A DNA stretch of 17,592 bases from Mariaggregatimicrobium sp964498785 (lineage in GTDB: Bacteria; Zhuqueibacterota; Zhuqueibacteria; Thermofontimicrobiales; Thiofontviventaceae): contig CAZCJL010000136.1 in the NCBI GenBank assembly GCA_964498785.1, positions 1-17,592 of the forward strand, in the 5' to 3' direction. This document shows, piece by piece, positions 1-7,677 of the stretch. Every line of letters starts with the position of its first letter. Within the stretch, counting starts at the first letter, position 1. The position numbers were made by a program, and so were the translations under genes. The notes beneath the pieces are model-generated. The model ran no database searches, was not told the DNA's origin, and saw only the letters and a program-made list of their open reading frames with translations.

Positions 1-3
1 TAA

Positions 4-135
4 AGAGAATCCGAAAGCTTTGATGCACACCATCAATTATTGAATGGATACAAACATTGTACTCCAACTGCTTATAAAATTGTTAGTTATAATCAAAATG
101 CACATTTACATTTAGAATTTCAGGAAAAAAAATAA
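4..135 (+). pseudogene. Possible 3' remnant of a coding region
   Basis: Frame 1 is open for 43 codons between TAA at 1-3 and TAA at 133-135. The translation looks protein-like (it contains NGYKHCTPTAYKIVSYNQ), but there is no ATG and no ribosome binding site; the only in-frame alternative start is TTG at 40. It could be the tail of a gene broken by a frameshift just upstream, or chance. I do not recognise the family. The stop codon in the first three bases means it cannot simply be the end of an intact gene running in from the left. Confidence 0.2.
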
Positions 136-433
136 AGACAGGTATATCTGGCGTATCTTTTTGGGCCGACTATAATCTTGCATAAAAATATAGTAATACG
201 GAAAGCGTGAAATGTTGCCATTTTGCCGCTAAGATTTTTCATATTGAAATCTGAAACATTACTCAATTCAAATCGTTAGAACAGTTTACATCAAGATAAA
301 TGCAGATGTTTACCGGGTATATTTAATCGTTTGTAAACTATTTAATTTTATGGATTGCATATAGCACTCGGGCGTTAAGTAAATTTAGTCTATAAATGAT
401 AACAGATAAATCACAAATTTAAAGGAGGGTTTG
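136..433 (+). promoter_or_regulatory. Non-coding leader of the M16 peptidase gene
   Basis: AT-rich, with no open frame of note. It must contain the promoter of the M16 gene, but I cannot pick a convincing -35/-10 pair. A TATAAA at 391-396 is the best -10 candidate and lacks a matching -35. The word GTTTAC occurs twice (284-289 and 308-313), and its complement GTAAAC occurs at 333-338; the copies at 283-289 and 333-339 are inverted. No terminator with a T-run is seen. Confidence 0.4.
421..429 (+). promoter_or_regulatory. Strong ribosome binding site deciding the ATG 434 start
   Basis: AAAGGAGGG is a near-perfect Shine-Dalgarno. Its AAGGAGG core ends 5 bases before ATG 434 but only 2 bases before the in-frame TTG at 431, so ATG 434 is the likely start. 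Confidence 0.85.
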
Positions 434-3184
434 ATGCGAAATCAACAAAAAATTGTATTTATACTTTTATTCGCCATCCTGGCAGTGCAGTTCACAACTG
501 TGATGGCAACTGATGTATTCAGGGATATTGAAATTCCCTACCAAAAATTTGTACTTGATAACGGTCTAACATTAATTGTTCATGAAGATCATAAGGCGCC
601 CATTGTCGCAGTGAATGTGTGGTATCATGTTGGTTCCAAAAATGAAAAACCGGGACGAACGGGATTTGCCCATTTGTTTGAACATTTGATGTTTAATGGC
701 AGCGAAAATTTTAATGATGATTATTTTCAAGCCCTGGAACGAGTTGGTGCAACGGATCTGAACGGGACCACCAGTGAAGACCGCACCAACTATTTTCAGA
801 ACGTTCCCACTTCAGCGCTGGATGTTGCGTTATGGATGGAATCTGACAGAATGGGTCATTTAATCGGAGCGATTGACCAGGCAAAACTCGATGAGCAACG
901 TGGTGTTGTTCAGAACGAAAAAAGGCAGTATGAAAATGAACCTTACGGAATGAGTTACGAATTGATTACCAAATCGACTTTTCCGGCAGGTCATCCTTAT
1001 TCCTGGACAGTGATCGGCTCCATGGAAGACCTGGATGCTGCGTCGTTAGAAGACGTTCACGAGTGGTTTAAAACCTTTTATGGCGCTGCGAATGCGGTAA
1101 TATGCGTTGCTGGTAACATTGATCCGCAAACTGTAAAAGAAAAGGTGGAAAAATATTTTGGTGATATCCCATCAGGGCCGCCGGTTGCCAAACACGATGT
1201 GTGGATTGCCAAACGCACCGGAAAACATCGTCAGCAGATGCAAGATCGGGTTCCGCAGGCGCGCATTTATAAAATCTGGAATATACCCCAGTGGGGTTCC
1301 AAAGATGCGGATCATCTCGACCTGGTTAGCGATGTGCTGGCACTGGGTAAAACATCCAGATTATACAAACGGCTTGTGTACGACGAACAAATTGCCACGA
1401 ATGTTTCCGCGTATGTGGATTTGCGTGAAATCGCCGGCCTGTTTCAAATAGAAGCCACGGTAAAACCGGGTGAAGATATGAAGAAAGTTGAGCAGGCCAT
1501 TGATGAAGAATTAAACCGGCTGTTGAAACAAGGGCCGACAAAAAAAGAATTGAAACGAGTAAAAACGCAATACTTCTCCCGATTTGTGCGTGGTATTGAA
1601 CGGATTGGCGGTTTTGGCGGCAAGTCCGATATTCTTGCCCGTAACGAAGTGTTTGGAGGAAGTCCTGATTTTTATAAAAAAACATTCGCTCACATCAAAA
1701 ATGCGACGCAAGAAGACCTTCATACCGTCGCTCGCAGGTGGTTGTCCGATGGGGTTTATGTGCTGGAAGTTCATCCGTTTCCGGAATATGTGACTGTGGA
1801 ATCGGATGTTGATCGTTCCAAATTGCCGGAACCGGGAACTCCGCCTGTTGCTCAATTTCCGGATTTGCAGCGCGCTACATTATCCAATGGATTGAAAATC
1901 ATTCTTGCCGAGCGACACGCGGCGCCTGTCGTTAATTTTGATTTGTTGCTTGACGCCGGATATGCTGCCGATCAATTTGCACTTCCCGGGACAGCCAATC
2001 TGGCGATGAACATGTTGGATGAAGGCACAAAAAAACGTTCGGCCCTGGAAATCAGCGACGATTTAGCGATGCTGGGAGCACATATTTCATCAGGGTCAAA
2101 TCTGGACATGTCTGTCGTTTCATTATCGACCCTCAAATCAACGCTGGACGATGCGTTGGAACTTTATGCAGAAGTAATTCTTGAACCTTCTTTTCCGCAG
2201 GATGATTTTGAGCGGTTGAAAAAACAGCAAATTGCGGGCGTCCGGCGGGAAAAATCTTCTCCGTTCCAGATGGCGTTGCGAGTGTTCCCGCAATTGCTTT
2301 ATGGCAACGAGCATGCGTATGGATTGCCATTCACTGGGTCTGGTTATGAAGAGAGTCTTGCGAAAATGACGCAAGCCGATCTGGTGAAATTCCATCAAAC
2401 CTGGTTCAAACCGAATAACGCCACAATGATCGTGGTCGGCGCGGCAAAGATGAATGAAATCGTTCCCAAATTGGAAAAGTTATTCCAGGACTGGGAAAAA
2501 GGGGATGTTCCTCAAAAAAATATTGCCAAAGTTGATCAAAAAGATGAATCAGTCGTTTATTTGCTGAATAAACCCGGTTCAATTCAATCGGTTGTTTTTG
2601 CAGGACATGTTGCGCCGCCAAAAGGCAATCCCGATGAAATTGCCATTGAAACAATGAATTACATTTTGGGCGGTTCGTTTACATCACGAATTAATATGAA
2701 CCTGAGGGAAGATAAACATTGGACGTACGGCGCCCGCAGCGTGATTATTGATGCACAGGGACAGCGACCGTTTCTGACGTACACCTCAGTTCAGACAGAC
2801 AAAACAAAAGAAACCATGATTGAAATCTCCAAAGAGCTGACCGGCATTTTAAACGAGCGCCCCGCGACTGAGGAGGAGCTTTCCAAAGCACAAAAGAACC
2901 AAATATTAAGCCTGCCGGGATCATGGGAAACAATCAACAAAGTCGCCGGTTCTATTCGGGATATCGTTCGCTACGAACTGGATGATAATTATTACCAGAC
3001 CTACCCCGATGAAATCCGGGCATTAAAAGTGGCTACCATTGCTTCGGCTGCTAAAAAAGTGCTGCAACCAGACCAACTGGTGTGGATCGTGGTTGGTGAT
3101 CGGGAAAAAGTCGAGGCAGGATTAAGTGAATTAGGTTATAGTAAAATTCACGTCATTGATACGGATGGAAATATTCTTGAATAA
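434..3184 (+). CDS. Secreted M16 family zinc peptidase (pitrilysin-like, two-domain)
   Basis: A 916-residue exported zinc metallopeptidase, probably periplasmic or envelope-bound, that should degrade peptides inside a clamshell chamber. Residue numbers count from ATG 434. Residues 1-25 form a signal peptide (basic start, hydrophobic core, likely cut after VMA). The N-terminal half carries the inverted zinc motif HLFEH at about 80-84 and the third ligand Glu in QNEKR at about 162, spaced as in pitrilysin. The C-terminal half repeats the fold, but the zinc site is degenerate: NLAMN at about 522-526 replaces HxxEH. It keeps the Arg/Tyr pair (LREDKHWTY, about R758 and Y765) that helps bind substrate in the active half. 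This active/inactive fusion in about 900 residues is usual for the family. It stands alone, with long gaps on both sides and a terminator about 250 bases downstream. The family is certain; the natural substrate is unknown. Confidence 0.95.
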   Translation: MRNQQKIVFILLFAILAVQFTTVMATDVFRDIEIPYQKFVLDNGLTLIVHEDHKAPIVAVNVWYHVGSKNEKPGRTGFAHLFEHLMFNGSENFNDDYFQALERVGATDLNGTTSEDRTNYFQNVPTSALDVALWMESDRMGHLIGAIDQAKLDEQRGVVQNEKRQYENEPYGMSYELITKSTFPAGHPYSWTVIGSMEDLDAASLEDVHEWFKTFYGAANAVICVAGNIDPQTVKEKVEKYFGDIPSGPPVAKHDVWIAKRTGKHRQQMQDRVPQARIYKIWNIPQWGSKDADHLDLVSDVLALGKTSRLYKRLVYDEQIATNVSAYVDLREIAGLFQIEATVKPGEDMKKVEQAIDEELNRLLKQGPTKKELKRVKTQYFSRFVRGIERIGGFGGKSDILARNEVFGGSPDFYKKTFAHIKNATQEDLHTVARRWLSDGVYVLEVHPFPEYVTVESDVDRSKLPEPGTPPVAQFPDLQRATLSNGLKIILAERHAAPVVNFDLLLDAGYAADQFALPGTANLAMNMLDEGTKKRSALEISDDLAMLGAHISSGSNLDMSVVSLSTLKSTLDDALELYAEVILEPSFPQDDFERLKKQQIAGVRREKSSPFQMALRVFPQLLYGNEHAYGLPFTGSGYEESLAKMTQADLVKFHQTWFKPNNATMIVVGAAKMNEIVPKLEKLFQDWEKGDVPQKNIAKVDQKDESVVYLLNKPGSIQSVVFAGHVAPPKGNPDEIAIETMNYILGGSFTSRINMNLREDKHWTYGARSVIIDAQGQRPFLTYTSVQTDKTKETMIEISKELTGILNERPATEEELSKAQKNQILSLPGSWETINKVAGSIRDIVRYELDDNYYQTYPDEIRALKVATIASAAKKVLQPDQLVWIVVGDREKVEAGLSELGYSKIHVIDTDGNILE

Positions 3185-3274
3185 TGAATAGTACCTGAAA
3201 TTATAAATTGAATGAGCAATTCAATTAAAACCATGATTTTTGTTGATACCTGAATAGGCTACTTCCTTTTGAAA

Positions 3275-3327
3275 ACCTTTGCAAGGGTAGTTCGTGGAAA
3301 GCCTCTAAAGGCGATTCATTCCGGAAC
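3275..3327 (+). repeat. Two adjacent hairpins in the M16 3' region
   Basis: The first hairpin pairs ACC with GGT around TTTGCAAG (3275-3288). The second is a three-tier stem: GTTC 3290-3293 with GAAC 3324-3327, GGAA 3296-3299 with TTCC 3319-3322, and GCCT 3301-3304 with AGGC 3309-3312, with loop CTAA. This stretch is clearly richer in G and C than the DNA around it. It may be a processed 3' UTR structure or one copy of a dispersed intergenic repeat; I see no second copy in the window. Confidence 0.4.
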
Positions 3328-3433
3328 GCACTTTCAATTTATGAGAAATAAAATTTTCATTTTACTATTTGTGGTAATACATAATTTATTCAATCATTTT
3401 AAAAATGCTTAATTAATGTAATTTTCAAATCAT

Positions 3434-3474
3434 AAAAATGTCTGAGGCAGATGACTGTGTCAGGCATTTTTTTT
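3434..3474 (+). terminator. Rho-independent terminator after the M16 gene
   Basis: AAAAATGTCTGA (3434-3445) pairs with TCAGGCATTTTT (3460-3471) with a single G.T pair. The stem continues inward after one mismatch, GCAG with CTGT, closing on a 4-base ATGA loop. The right arm runs into eight Ts (3467-3474). The A-run on the left arm means it could also stop transcription from the other strand. It insulates the vWA operon from M16 transcription. Confidence 0.75.
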
Positions 3475-3527
3475 ATTTAAAAATGTTAACTTAAAGAACT
3501 TTAGTTAAATAGAAATGGTTTATTATT

Positions 3528-3541
3528 AATGATCGTTCATT
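3528..3541. promoter_or_regulatory. Operator-like palindrome upstream of the vWA gene
   Basis: AATGA-TCGT-TCATT, a 5+5 palindrome, lies 5 bases before the ribosome binding site of the vWA gene and just after a TATTAT (3521-3526) that could be a -10 box. Its form resembles operators of TetR-family repressors (AATGAacgTTCATT-like). No -35 partner is convincing and no regulator is encoded nearby, so the role is inferred from shape alone. Confidence 0.3.
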
Positions 3542-3546
3542 TTCTG

Positions 3547-3553
3547 AAAGGAG
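3547..3553 (+). promoter_or_regulatory. Ribosome binding site supporting a GTG start
   Basis: AAAGGAG lies 7 bases before GTG 3561, which makes this rarer start codon the likely one; it is followed at once by a good signal peptide. Confidence 0.7.
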
Positions 3554-3560
3554 AGGCAAG

Positions 3561-5363
3561 GTGAACAAAAAGTATTTTATTTTAATAGCCTGTGTCATTT
3601 TAATGACTATATCGGCCAGTCATGCCCAATCGAATATAATTCTCGCTGTACTAAATTTTCAAAATAATTCTGGAAAATCAGATTTAAATTATTTACAAGA
3701 AGCAATTCCTGAAATGCTGATCACAAATTTAGCGATTTCAAAACAGATTAAAATCGTGGAGCGAAACCGCATTCGTCACATTCTGGAGGAACAAAAGCTC
3801 TCACTCTCCGGCGCTGTTGATGAACAGACAGCAACCACTATCGGCAAATTGCTGGGAGCTAATTATCTGTTGTATGGAAGTATTTTCGCTTCTGATGACA
3901 AAACAAGGATCGATGCACGGGTCTCAAATTCTACAGACGGCAGCGTGGTTATCGCTGAAAAAATGGAAACCGATGCGAACATGGACCTGATAGAAATATT
4001 GGATCAATTGTCATTAAAGCTAATCAAAGGATTAACAGATGAACAATTCAGTTTGGATTACGTGGATGATGTTCCCGTCTTTGCGGTAACAGATGATAAA
4101 CTTGTTGCGGCTACATGCGTAATGGATAACGCGTATCGACTTATAAACTCCCATGAACCCAATTACCTGCTCATCAATTTAAAGGCAGGAAAATTAAAGA
4201 CAAATCGTCAGCGGGTTCCGCTAAATATTTCTATGGTGCTCGATAAAAGCGGCTCCATGGGCTCGGAAAATAAACTTGAAAATGTAAAACAGGCCGCGCT
4301 GTTTGCTATCGATAATTTAAGCTCCAGTGATTATTTCTCGCTGGTTACGTACGATACGCACGTGTATAATCCCATTCCGGCTGCCCGGGTAAAGGACAAA
4401 GAAATTCTGAAAGCTAAAATACGGGAGATTGAATCCGGTTCTTCGACAAATTTAAGCGGCGGCATGTTAGAGGGTTATGCTCAAATAGAACGCTATTTCC
4501 AAAATGGCTTTGTAAATCGAGAACTGCTGCTCACAGACGGTTTGGCAAATACCGGTATCACAAATTCTCACCAATTGAAGAATATTGTTTCCGAAAAAAA
4601 TCGCGCCGGTTTTACAATTTCTACATTTGGCGTTGGCTTGAATTTCAACGAAGATTTGCTGACAACACTGGCAGAATTTGGCGGAGCGAATTATTATTAT
4701 ATTGAAAGCCCTGAAAAAATCGCCAATATATTTGCAAATGAATTGCAGGGCCTGTTATCGGTCGTCGCTCAAAATGCCTCGCTAAAAATAGAGTTGGAGG
4801 ATGGGGTTGAATTGATTGATGTTTTTGGATATTCTTTTGAGAAAACAGCGAAACAGGTGTCCATCAAATTGAATGATATTTTTTCAGAAGAAATTAAAAC
4901 AGTCCTGGTAAAGTTAAATCTGCCGTCTTCTCACAACAACGAAATCAAGGTATGCGATGTATCACTGCAGTATGATGATGTCGTCATTCAGAACAAACGG
5001 ATCAGAGAGACGTTTAAATCAACAATAAAGCGAACATCGGATTTGAATCTTGTGGAAAAGGGTAAAAATCTGTATGTCCATGAAAACATCACTCTGTTCG
5101 AGTCCGCACGATTGATGGATGAGGCGATTACATTGGTTGATAAACGCAATTTTGAAGAAGCAAAAAAAATAATGGATACGAATATCGATTTTTTACAAGC
5201 CAATGTTTCTCTCAAGTCTTCCAAACGAGTAAAACAACAGATGTTAAATGCGGTAAAATATTCGGATGAACATAAAAATGCCGCGGAGATGAATGTTGAA
5301 GAAATGGAATTGATGCAAAAAAGCGTAAAATATAAAAATTATTTGCAAAAAAAGAAAAAGTAA
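3561..5363 (+). CDS. Secreted protein with CsgG-like N-terminal and vWA domains
   Basis: A 600-residue exported protein starting at GTG. Residues 1-22 are a signal peptide (likely cut after SHA; no lipobox cysteine, so not a lipoprotein by this criterion). Residues about 25-165 resemble the CsgG/FlgO/TolB-like envelope domain: AVLNFQN near 29, VERNRIRHILEEQ near 66-78, and LGANYLLYGSI near 98-108. Residues about 218-400 are a von Willebrand factor A domain with a complete metal site (MIDAS): D228-K-S230-G-S232, T296 and D326. A beta-rich tail follows (about 405-480), then a helical, strongly charged, possibly coiled-coil end (about 515-600) finishing in lysines. vWA domains with an intact MIDAS bind protein partners through a divalent metal, so this is probably an envelope scaffold or adhesion factor. 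It leads a likely operon with AMP nucleosidase 42 bases downstream. Domain calls are firm; the biological role is unknown. Confidence 0.85.
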   Translation: MNKKYFILIACVILMTISASHAQSNIILAVLNFQNNSGKSDLNYLQEAIPEMLITNLAISKQIKIVERNRIRHILEEQKLSLSGAVDEQTATTIGKLLGANYLLYGSIFASDDKTRIDARVSNSTDGSVVIAEKMETDANMDLIEILDQLSLKLIKGLTDEQFSLDYVDDVPVFAVTDDKLVAATCVMDNAYRLINSHEPNYLLINLKAGKLKTNRQRVPLNISMVLDKSGSMGSENKLENVKQAALFAIDNLSSSDYFSLVTYDTHVYNPIPAARVKDKEILKAKIREIESGSSTNLSGGMLEGYAQIERYFQNGFVNRELLLTDGLANTGITNSHQLKNIVSEKNRAGFTISTFGVGLNFNEDLLTTLAEFGGANYYYIESPEKIANIFANELQGLLSVVAQNASLKIELEDGVELIDVFGYSFEKTAKQVSIKLNDIFSEEIKTVLVKLNLPSSHNNEIKVCDVSLQYDDVVIQNKRIRETFKSTIKRTSDLNLVEKGKNLYVHENITLFESARLMDEAITLVDKRNFEEAKKIMDTNIDFLQANVSLKSSKRVKQQMLNAVKYSDEHKNAAEMNVEEMELMQKSVKYKNYLQKKKK

Positions 5364-5372
5364 CTTATATTG

Positions 5373-5378
5373 TATAAT
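5373..5378 (+). promoter_or_regulatory. Possible internal -10 box before AMP nucleosidase
   Basis: A perfect TATAAT, preceded by TG, lies in the 42-base gap 28 bases before the next start. There is no recognisable -35 at the right distance. It may give some independent transcription of the nucleosidase gene, or may be chance in AT-rich DNA. Confidence 0.25.
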
Positions 5379-5405
5379 TACTGAACTCCAAAAACGAGTC
5401 CTGTT

Positions 5406-6191
5406 TTGAATGCTAAACTTGATACGAAAAATAAAATTGTAAAGAACTGGTTACCCCGATATACCGGCACTCCATTGGAAGAATTTGGCAATTGGATTTT
5501 ACTTACCAATTTCCAGAATTATGTTGATAAATTTGCCAGGCGATTTGATGTTCCTGTTCGCGGCATTGGCGGACCAATGACAACCGCAACCAATTCTGAC
5601 AGGATAACCATCATCAATTATCGTATGGGAAGCGCTAATGCAGCAACTATCATGGATTTATTGACAGCCATTTCAGTAAAAGGTGTCCTTTTTTTAGGCA
5701 AATGTGGTGGACTTAAAAGATCAACAGAGATTGGCCATTTTATTTTACCGATTGCAGCAATCCGCGGGGAAGGAACAAGTAATGATTATCTTCTGCCTGA
5801 AGTGCCTGCACTACCAAGCTTTAAATTACATAAATTTATTTCCAATATTATTCTGGAACATGGGCATCAATATCGCACCGGCGTGGTTTATACAACGAAT
5901 CGCCGGGTATGGGAATATGATAGAAATTTCAGACAATACTTAAGAAAAGTCGGTGCTCTGGCAATCGATATGGAGACAGCGACTATTTTTGTTGTCGGGC
6001 ATGTCAACCATATTTCCCGTGGAGCGTTACTGCTGGTTTCTGACATCCCAATGGCGCCGGAAGGAGTAAAAACAGATTATTCTGACCGTGTGGTGAACCG
6101 TCAGTACGTGGATTTGCATTTGGAAATCGGAATTGAGGCTTTACAGCGTATTCGCTCGGAAGGAGAAACAATCAAACATTTTACATTTTAA
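5406..6191 (+). CDS. amn: AMP nucleosidase, short Bacteroidota-type
   Basis: A 261-residue cytoplasmic enzyme of the nucleoside phosphorylase fold, expected to hydrolyse AMP to adenine and ribose 5-phosphate in purine salvage. The chain closely follows the short AMP nucleosidases of Bacteroidota as I remember them: NWLPRYTGTPLEEFG near 14-28, MGSANAATIMDL near 74-85, FLGKCGGL 96-103, IRGEGTSNDY 119-128, VYTTNRRVWE 161-170, AIDMETATIF 186-195 (ribose-binding Met-Glu) and VSD 211-213 with the probable catalytic Asp. It lacks the extra N-terminal domain of the E. coli enzyme, as expected for this class. The start is TTG 5406: the nearby ATG 5410 is out of frame, and family alignment places the start about 13 residues before NWLPRY. 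No good Shine-Dalgarno is seen. The stop abuts the next gene, so the pair is co-transcribed. Confidence 0.9.
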   Translation: MNAKLDTKNKIVKNWLPRYTGTPLEEFGNWILLTNFQNYVDKFARRFDVPVRGIGGPMTTATNSDRITIINYRMGSANAATIMDLLTAISVKGVLFLGKCGGLKRSTEIGHFILPIAAIRGEGTSNDYLLPEVPALPSFKLHKFISNIILEHGHQYRTGVVYTTNRRVWEYDRNFRQYLRKVGALAIDMETATIFVVGHVNHISRGALLLVSDIPMAPEGVKTDYSDRVVNRQYVDLHLEIGIEALQRIRSEGETIKHFTF

Positions 6192-6193
6192 AT

Positions 6194-6197
6194 GAGG
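6194..6197 (+). promoter_or_regulatory. Ribosome binding site choosing ATG 6204 over ATG 6192
   Basis: GAGG lies 6 bases before ATG 6204. The earlier ATG 6192, touching the upstream stop codon, has no Shine-Dalgarno in front of it. Starting at 6204 also gives a cleaner signal peptide (MSIHRKSGFLVIS...). Confidence 0.6.
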
Positions 6198-6203
6198 TAT
6201 AAT

Positions 6204-7379
6204 ATGTCGATTCATCGTAAATCTGGTTTTTTGGTAATCTCTTTTCTGCTTTTAATAACATTGTGTGTGTATTCGCAGGAAACGTTTTACAAAGCCACGA
6301 AAAATTATTACGGTAAAACCGATACAGTTCTTTCCATGGATTTTTCCAAAATTACCAAACCTGAATCCATTGAAACGTTCGGCCCATTATTTCATTTTCC
6401 ACCTGTTCGGCAGGACACAACAGGGACATGTTGGGCATTTTCCACAATTTCATATTTGGAATCTGAATTATACCGCCTGGGGAAAGGGAAAATTAAGCTT
6501 TCGGAAATGTTTGTGGTTTATCATGAGTATTTGGAAAAAGCAAAGCGATTTGTTACTTATAAAGGAAATTCGGTTTTCCAGCAAGGTTCGGAGGAAAATG
6601 CGGCAATTCTTCGCATAAAACAGTATGGAGTTGTTCGTAGAGAAAATTATAACGGTTTATTGCCAGGACACACAAAGCACAGCCACGGGCCAATGATCAA
6701 AGAATTGAAAACCTATCTCGCGTTTGTTGAAGAAAACGGATATTGGAATGAAAAACTTGTGCTGATGAACGTAAAAATGATTCTGAATAAATATATGGGA
6801 GAACCACCGGTAACCATTACTGTGGATCAACGCGGCGAAGTTACCCCAATTGAGTACGTCACCGATGTTTTAGAGCTTCCCCTTGATGATTACATGGACT
6901 TTATGTCGTTTCGGTACATTCCGTTTTATACAAAGGGTGAGTATCGGGTGCCTGATAATTGGTGGCACAGTATCGAGTATCACAATGTTCCGTTGAACGA
7001 ATGGTACCAGGCAATTAAAATCGCCATTAAAGATGGATTTACAGTCGCCATTGGAGGAGATGTTAGTGAAATTGGCAAATCCGGCGAAAATGACATTGCC
7101 ATTATCCCTGATTTTGACATCGATCCTCGTAAAATTAATCAGGACGCCCGGGAATTTCGCTTTTCTAATGATACATCAACTGATGATCATGCTTTGCACA
7201 TTGTTGGCTTTACGCATCATGACGGATACGATTGGTTTCTGATCAAAGATTCCGGCTACAGCGCAACAAAGGGAGAAATGAAAGGATACTATTTCTTTCG
7301 GGAAGATTTTATTAAATTAAAAATGCTGACATTTTTGGTTCATAAAGATGCGGTTAAACATTTATTGAATAAGTTTTAA
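6204..7379 (+). CDS. Secreted C1-family cysteine peptidase, bleomycin-hydrolase-like
   Basis: A papain-fold (C1) peptidase of 391 residues counted from ATG 6204. Residues 1-25 are a signal peptide (hydrophobic core FLVISFLLLITLCV, likely cut near YSQ). The active-site region is QDTTGTCWAFS, giving oxyanion Gln at about 70 and nucleophile Cys at about 76. The histidine lies in DDHALHIVGF (about H329). The third triad position reads FLIKDSGYS, so Asp (about 349) replaces the usual Asn of NSWG. The lengths and the C-terminal run YYFFREDFIKLKMLTFLVHKDAV fit the C1B/bleomycin-hydrolase-like group of FCB bacteria rather than plain papain. Bleomycin hydrolases are usually cytoplasmic, so an exported form is notable. 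It is the last gene of the vWA-amn-peptidase run and is probably translationally coupled to amn. The substrate is unknown. Confidence 0.8.
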   Translation: MSIHRKSGFLVISFLLLITLCVYSQETFYKATKNYYGKTDTVLSMDFSKITKPESIETFGPLFHFPPVRQDTTGTCWAFSTISYLESELYRLGKGKIKLSEMFVVYHEYLEKAKRFVTYKGNSVFQQGSEENAAILRIKQYGVVRRENYNGLLPGHTKHSHGPMIKELKTYLAFVEENGYWNEKLVLMNVKMILNKYMGEPPVTITVDQRGEVTPIEYVTDVLELPLDDYMDFMSFRYIPFYTKGEYRVPDNWWHSIEYHNVPLNEWYQAIKIAIKDGFTVAIGGDVSEIGKSGENDIAIIPDFDIDPRKINQDAREFRFSNDTSTDDHALHIVGFTHHDGYDWFLIKDSGYSATKGEMKGYYFFREDFIKLKMLTFLVHKDAVKHLLNKF

Positions 7380-7642
7380 CTTTTACTGAATTGTGTCTTT
7401 TTAAACAAAAAATCATGCACCACGCTATTAAGCAGTTACCATTATCACAATCTGTTTTAAGTAAAACTAGTAAACATTTACTTGTACTTAGCATGTTGCT
7501 ATTAAAAGTATTACAAAATATAAACATAAGGCTGACTTAAGAAGGTAATTAGATTAATCGTAAATATTCATTTTAATATTTTTGATATGCAACTATTCAT
7601 GTGAATTATTTGCAATAAAAATGATTATAATTAAAAAAATGC

Positions 7643-7671
7643 TTGCAAATTTTCCGACAATTATTTATATT
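7643..7671 (+). promoter_or_regulatory. Sigma70-like promoter inside the 7380-8217 gap
   Basis: TTGCAA (7643-7648; 4 of 6 to TTGACA), exactly 17 bases, then TATATT (7666-7671; 5 of 6 to TATAAT). Transcription would start near 7678. No good gene follows within 500 bases, so the product may be a small RNA ending at the hairpin at 7873-7900. Confidence 0.4.
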
Positions 7672-7677
7672 GGTGTA

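Larger units (their letters stand above)
3185..3560 (+). other. Intergenic region between M16 and vWA genes
   Basis: No gene is seen. It holds, in order, a weak AT-rich hairpin right after the M16 stop (AATTGAAT at 3206-3213 pairing with 3219-3226), a more GC-rich pair of hairpins (3275-3327), a strong intrinsic terminator (3434-3474), and a palindrome (3528-3541) directly upstream of the next ribosome binding site. Confidence 0.6.

Noticed and set aside
283..339. Inverted AGTTTAC/GTAAACT copies upstream of the M16 gene, considered as an operator
   Set aside because: They are 43 bases apart and too short to separate from chance in AT-rich DNA.
431..433. TTG at 431 as the start of the M16 gene
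   Set aside because: It lies only 2 bases from the Shine-Dalgarno core; ATG 434 has proper spacing and the same signal peptide.
1326..1855. Overlapping - strand open frames inside the M16 gene
   Set aside because: They are shadows of a well-supported gene; none has a ribosome binding site or a recognisable domain.
6198..6203. TATAAT between the two candidate starts of the C1 peptidase
   Set aside because: It lies in the spacer between the GAGG and ATG 6204 with no -35; the genes are already coupled, so chance is likelier.
7459..7483. AAGTAAA/TTTACTT hairpin considered as the C1 peptidase terminator
   Set aside because: The stem is almost all A-T, the loop is 11 bases and no T-run follows.
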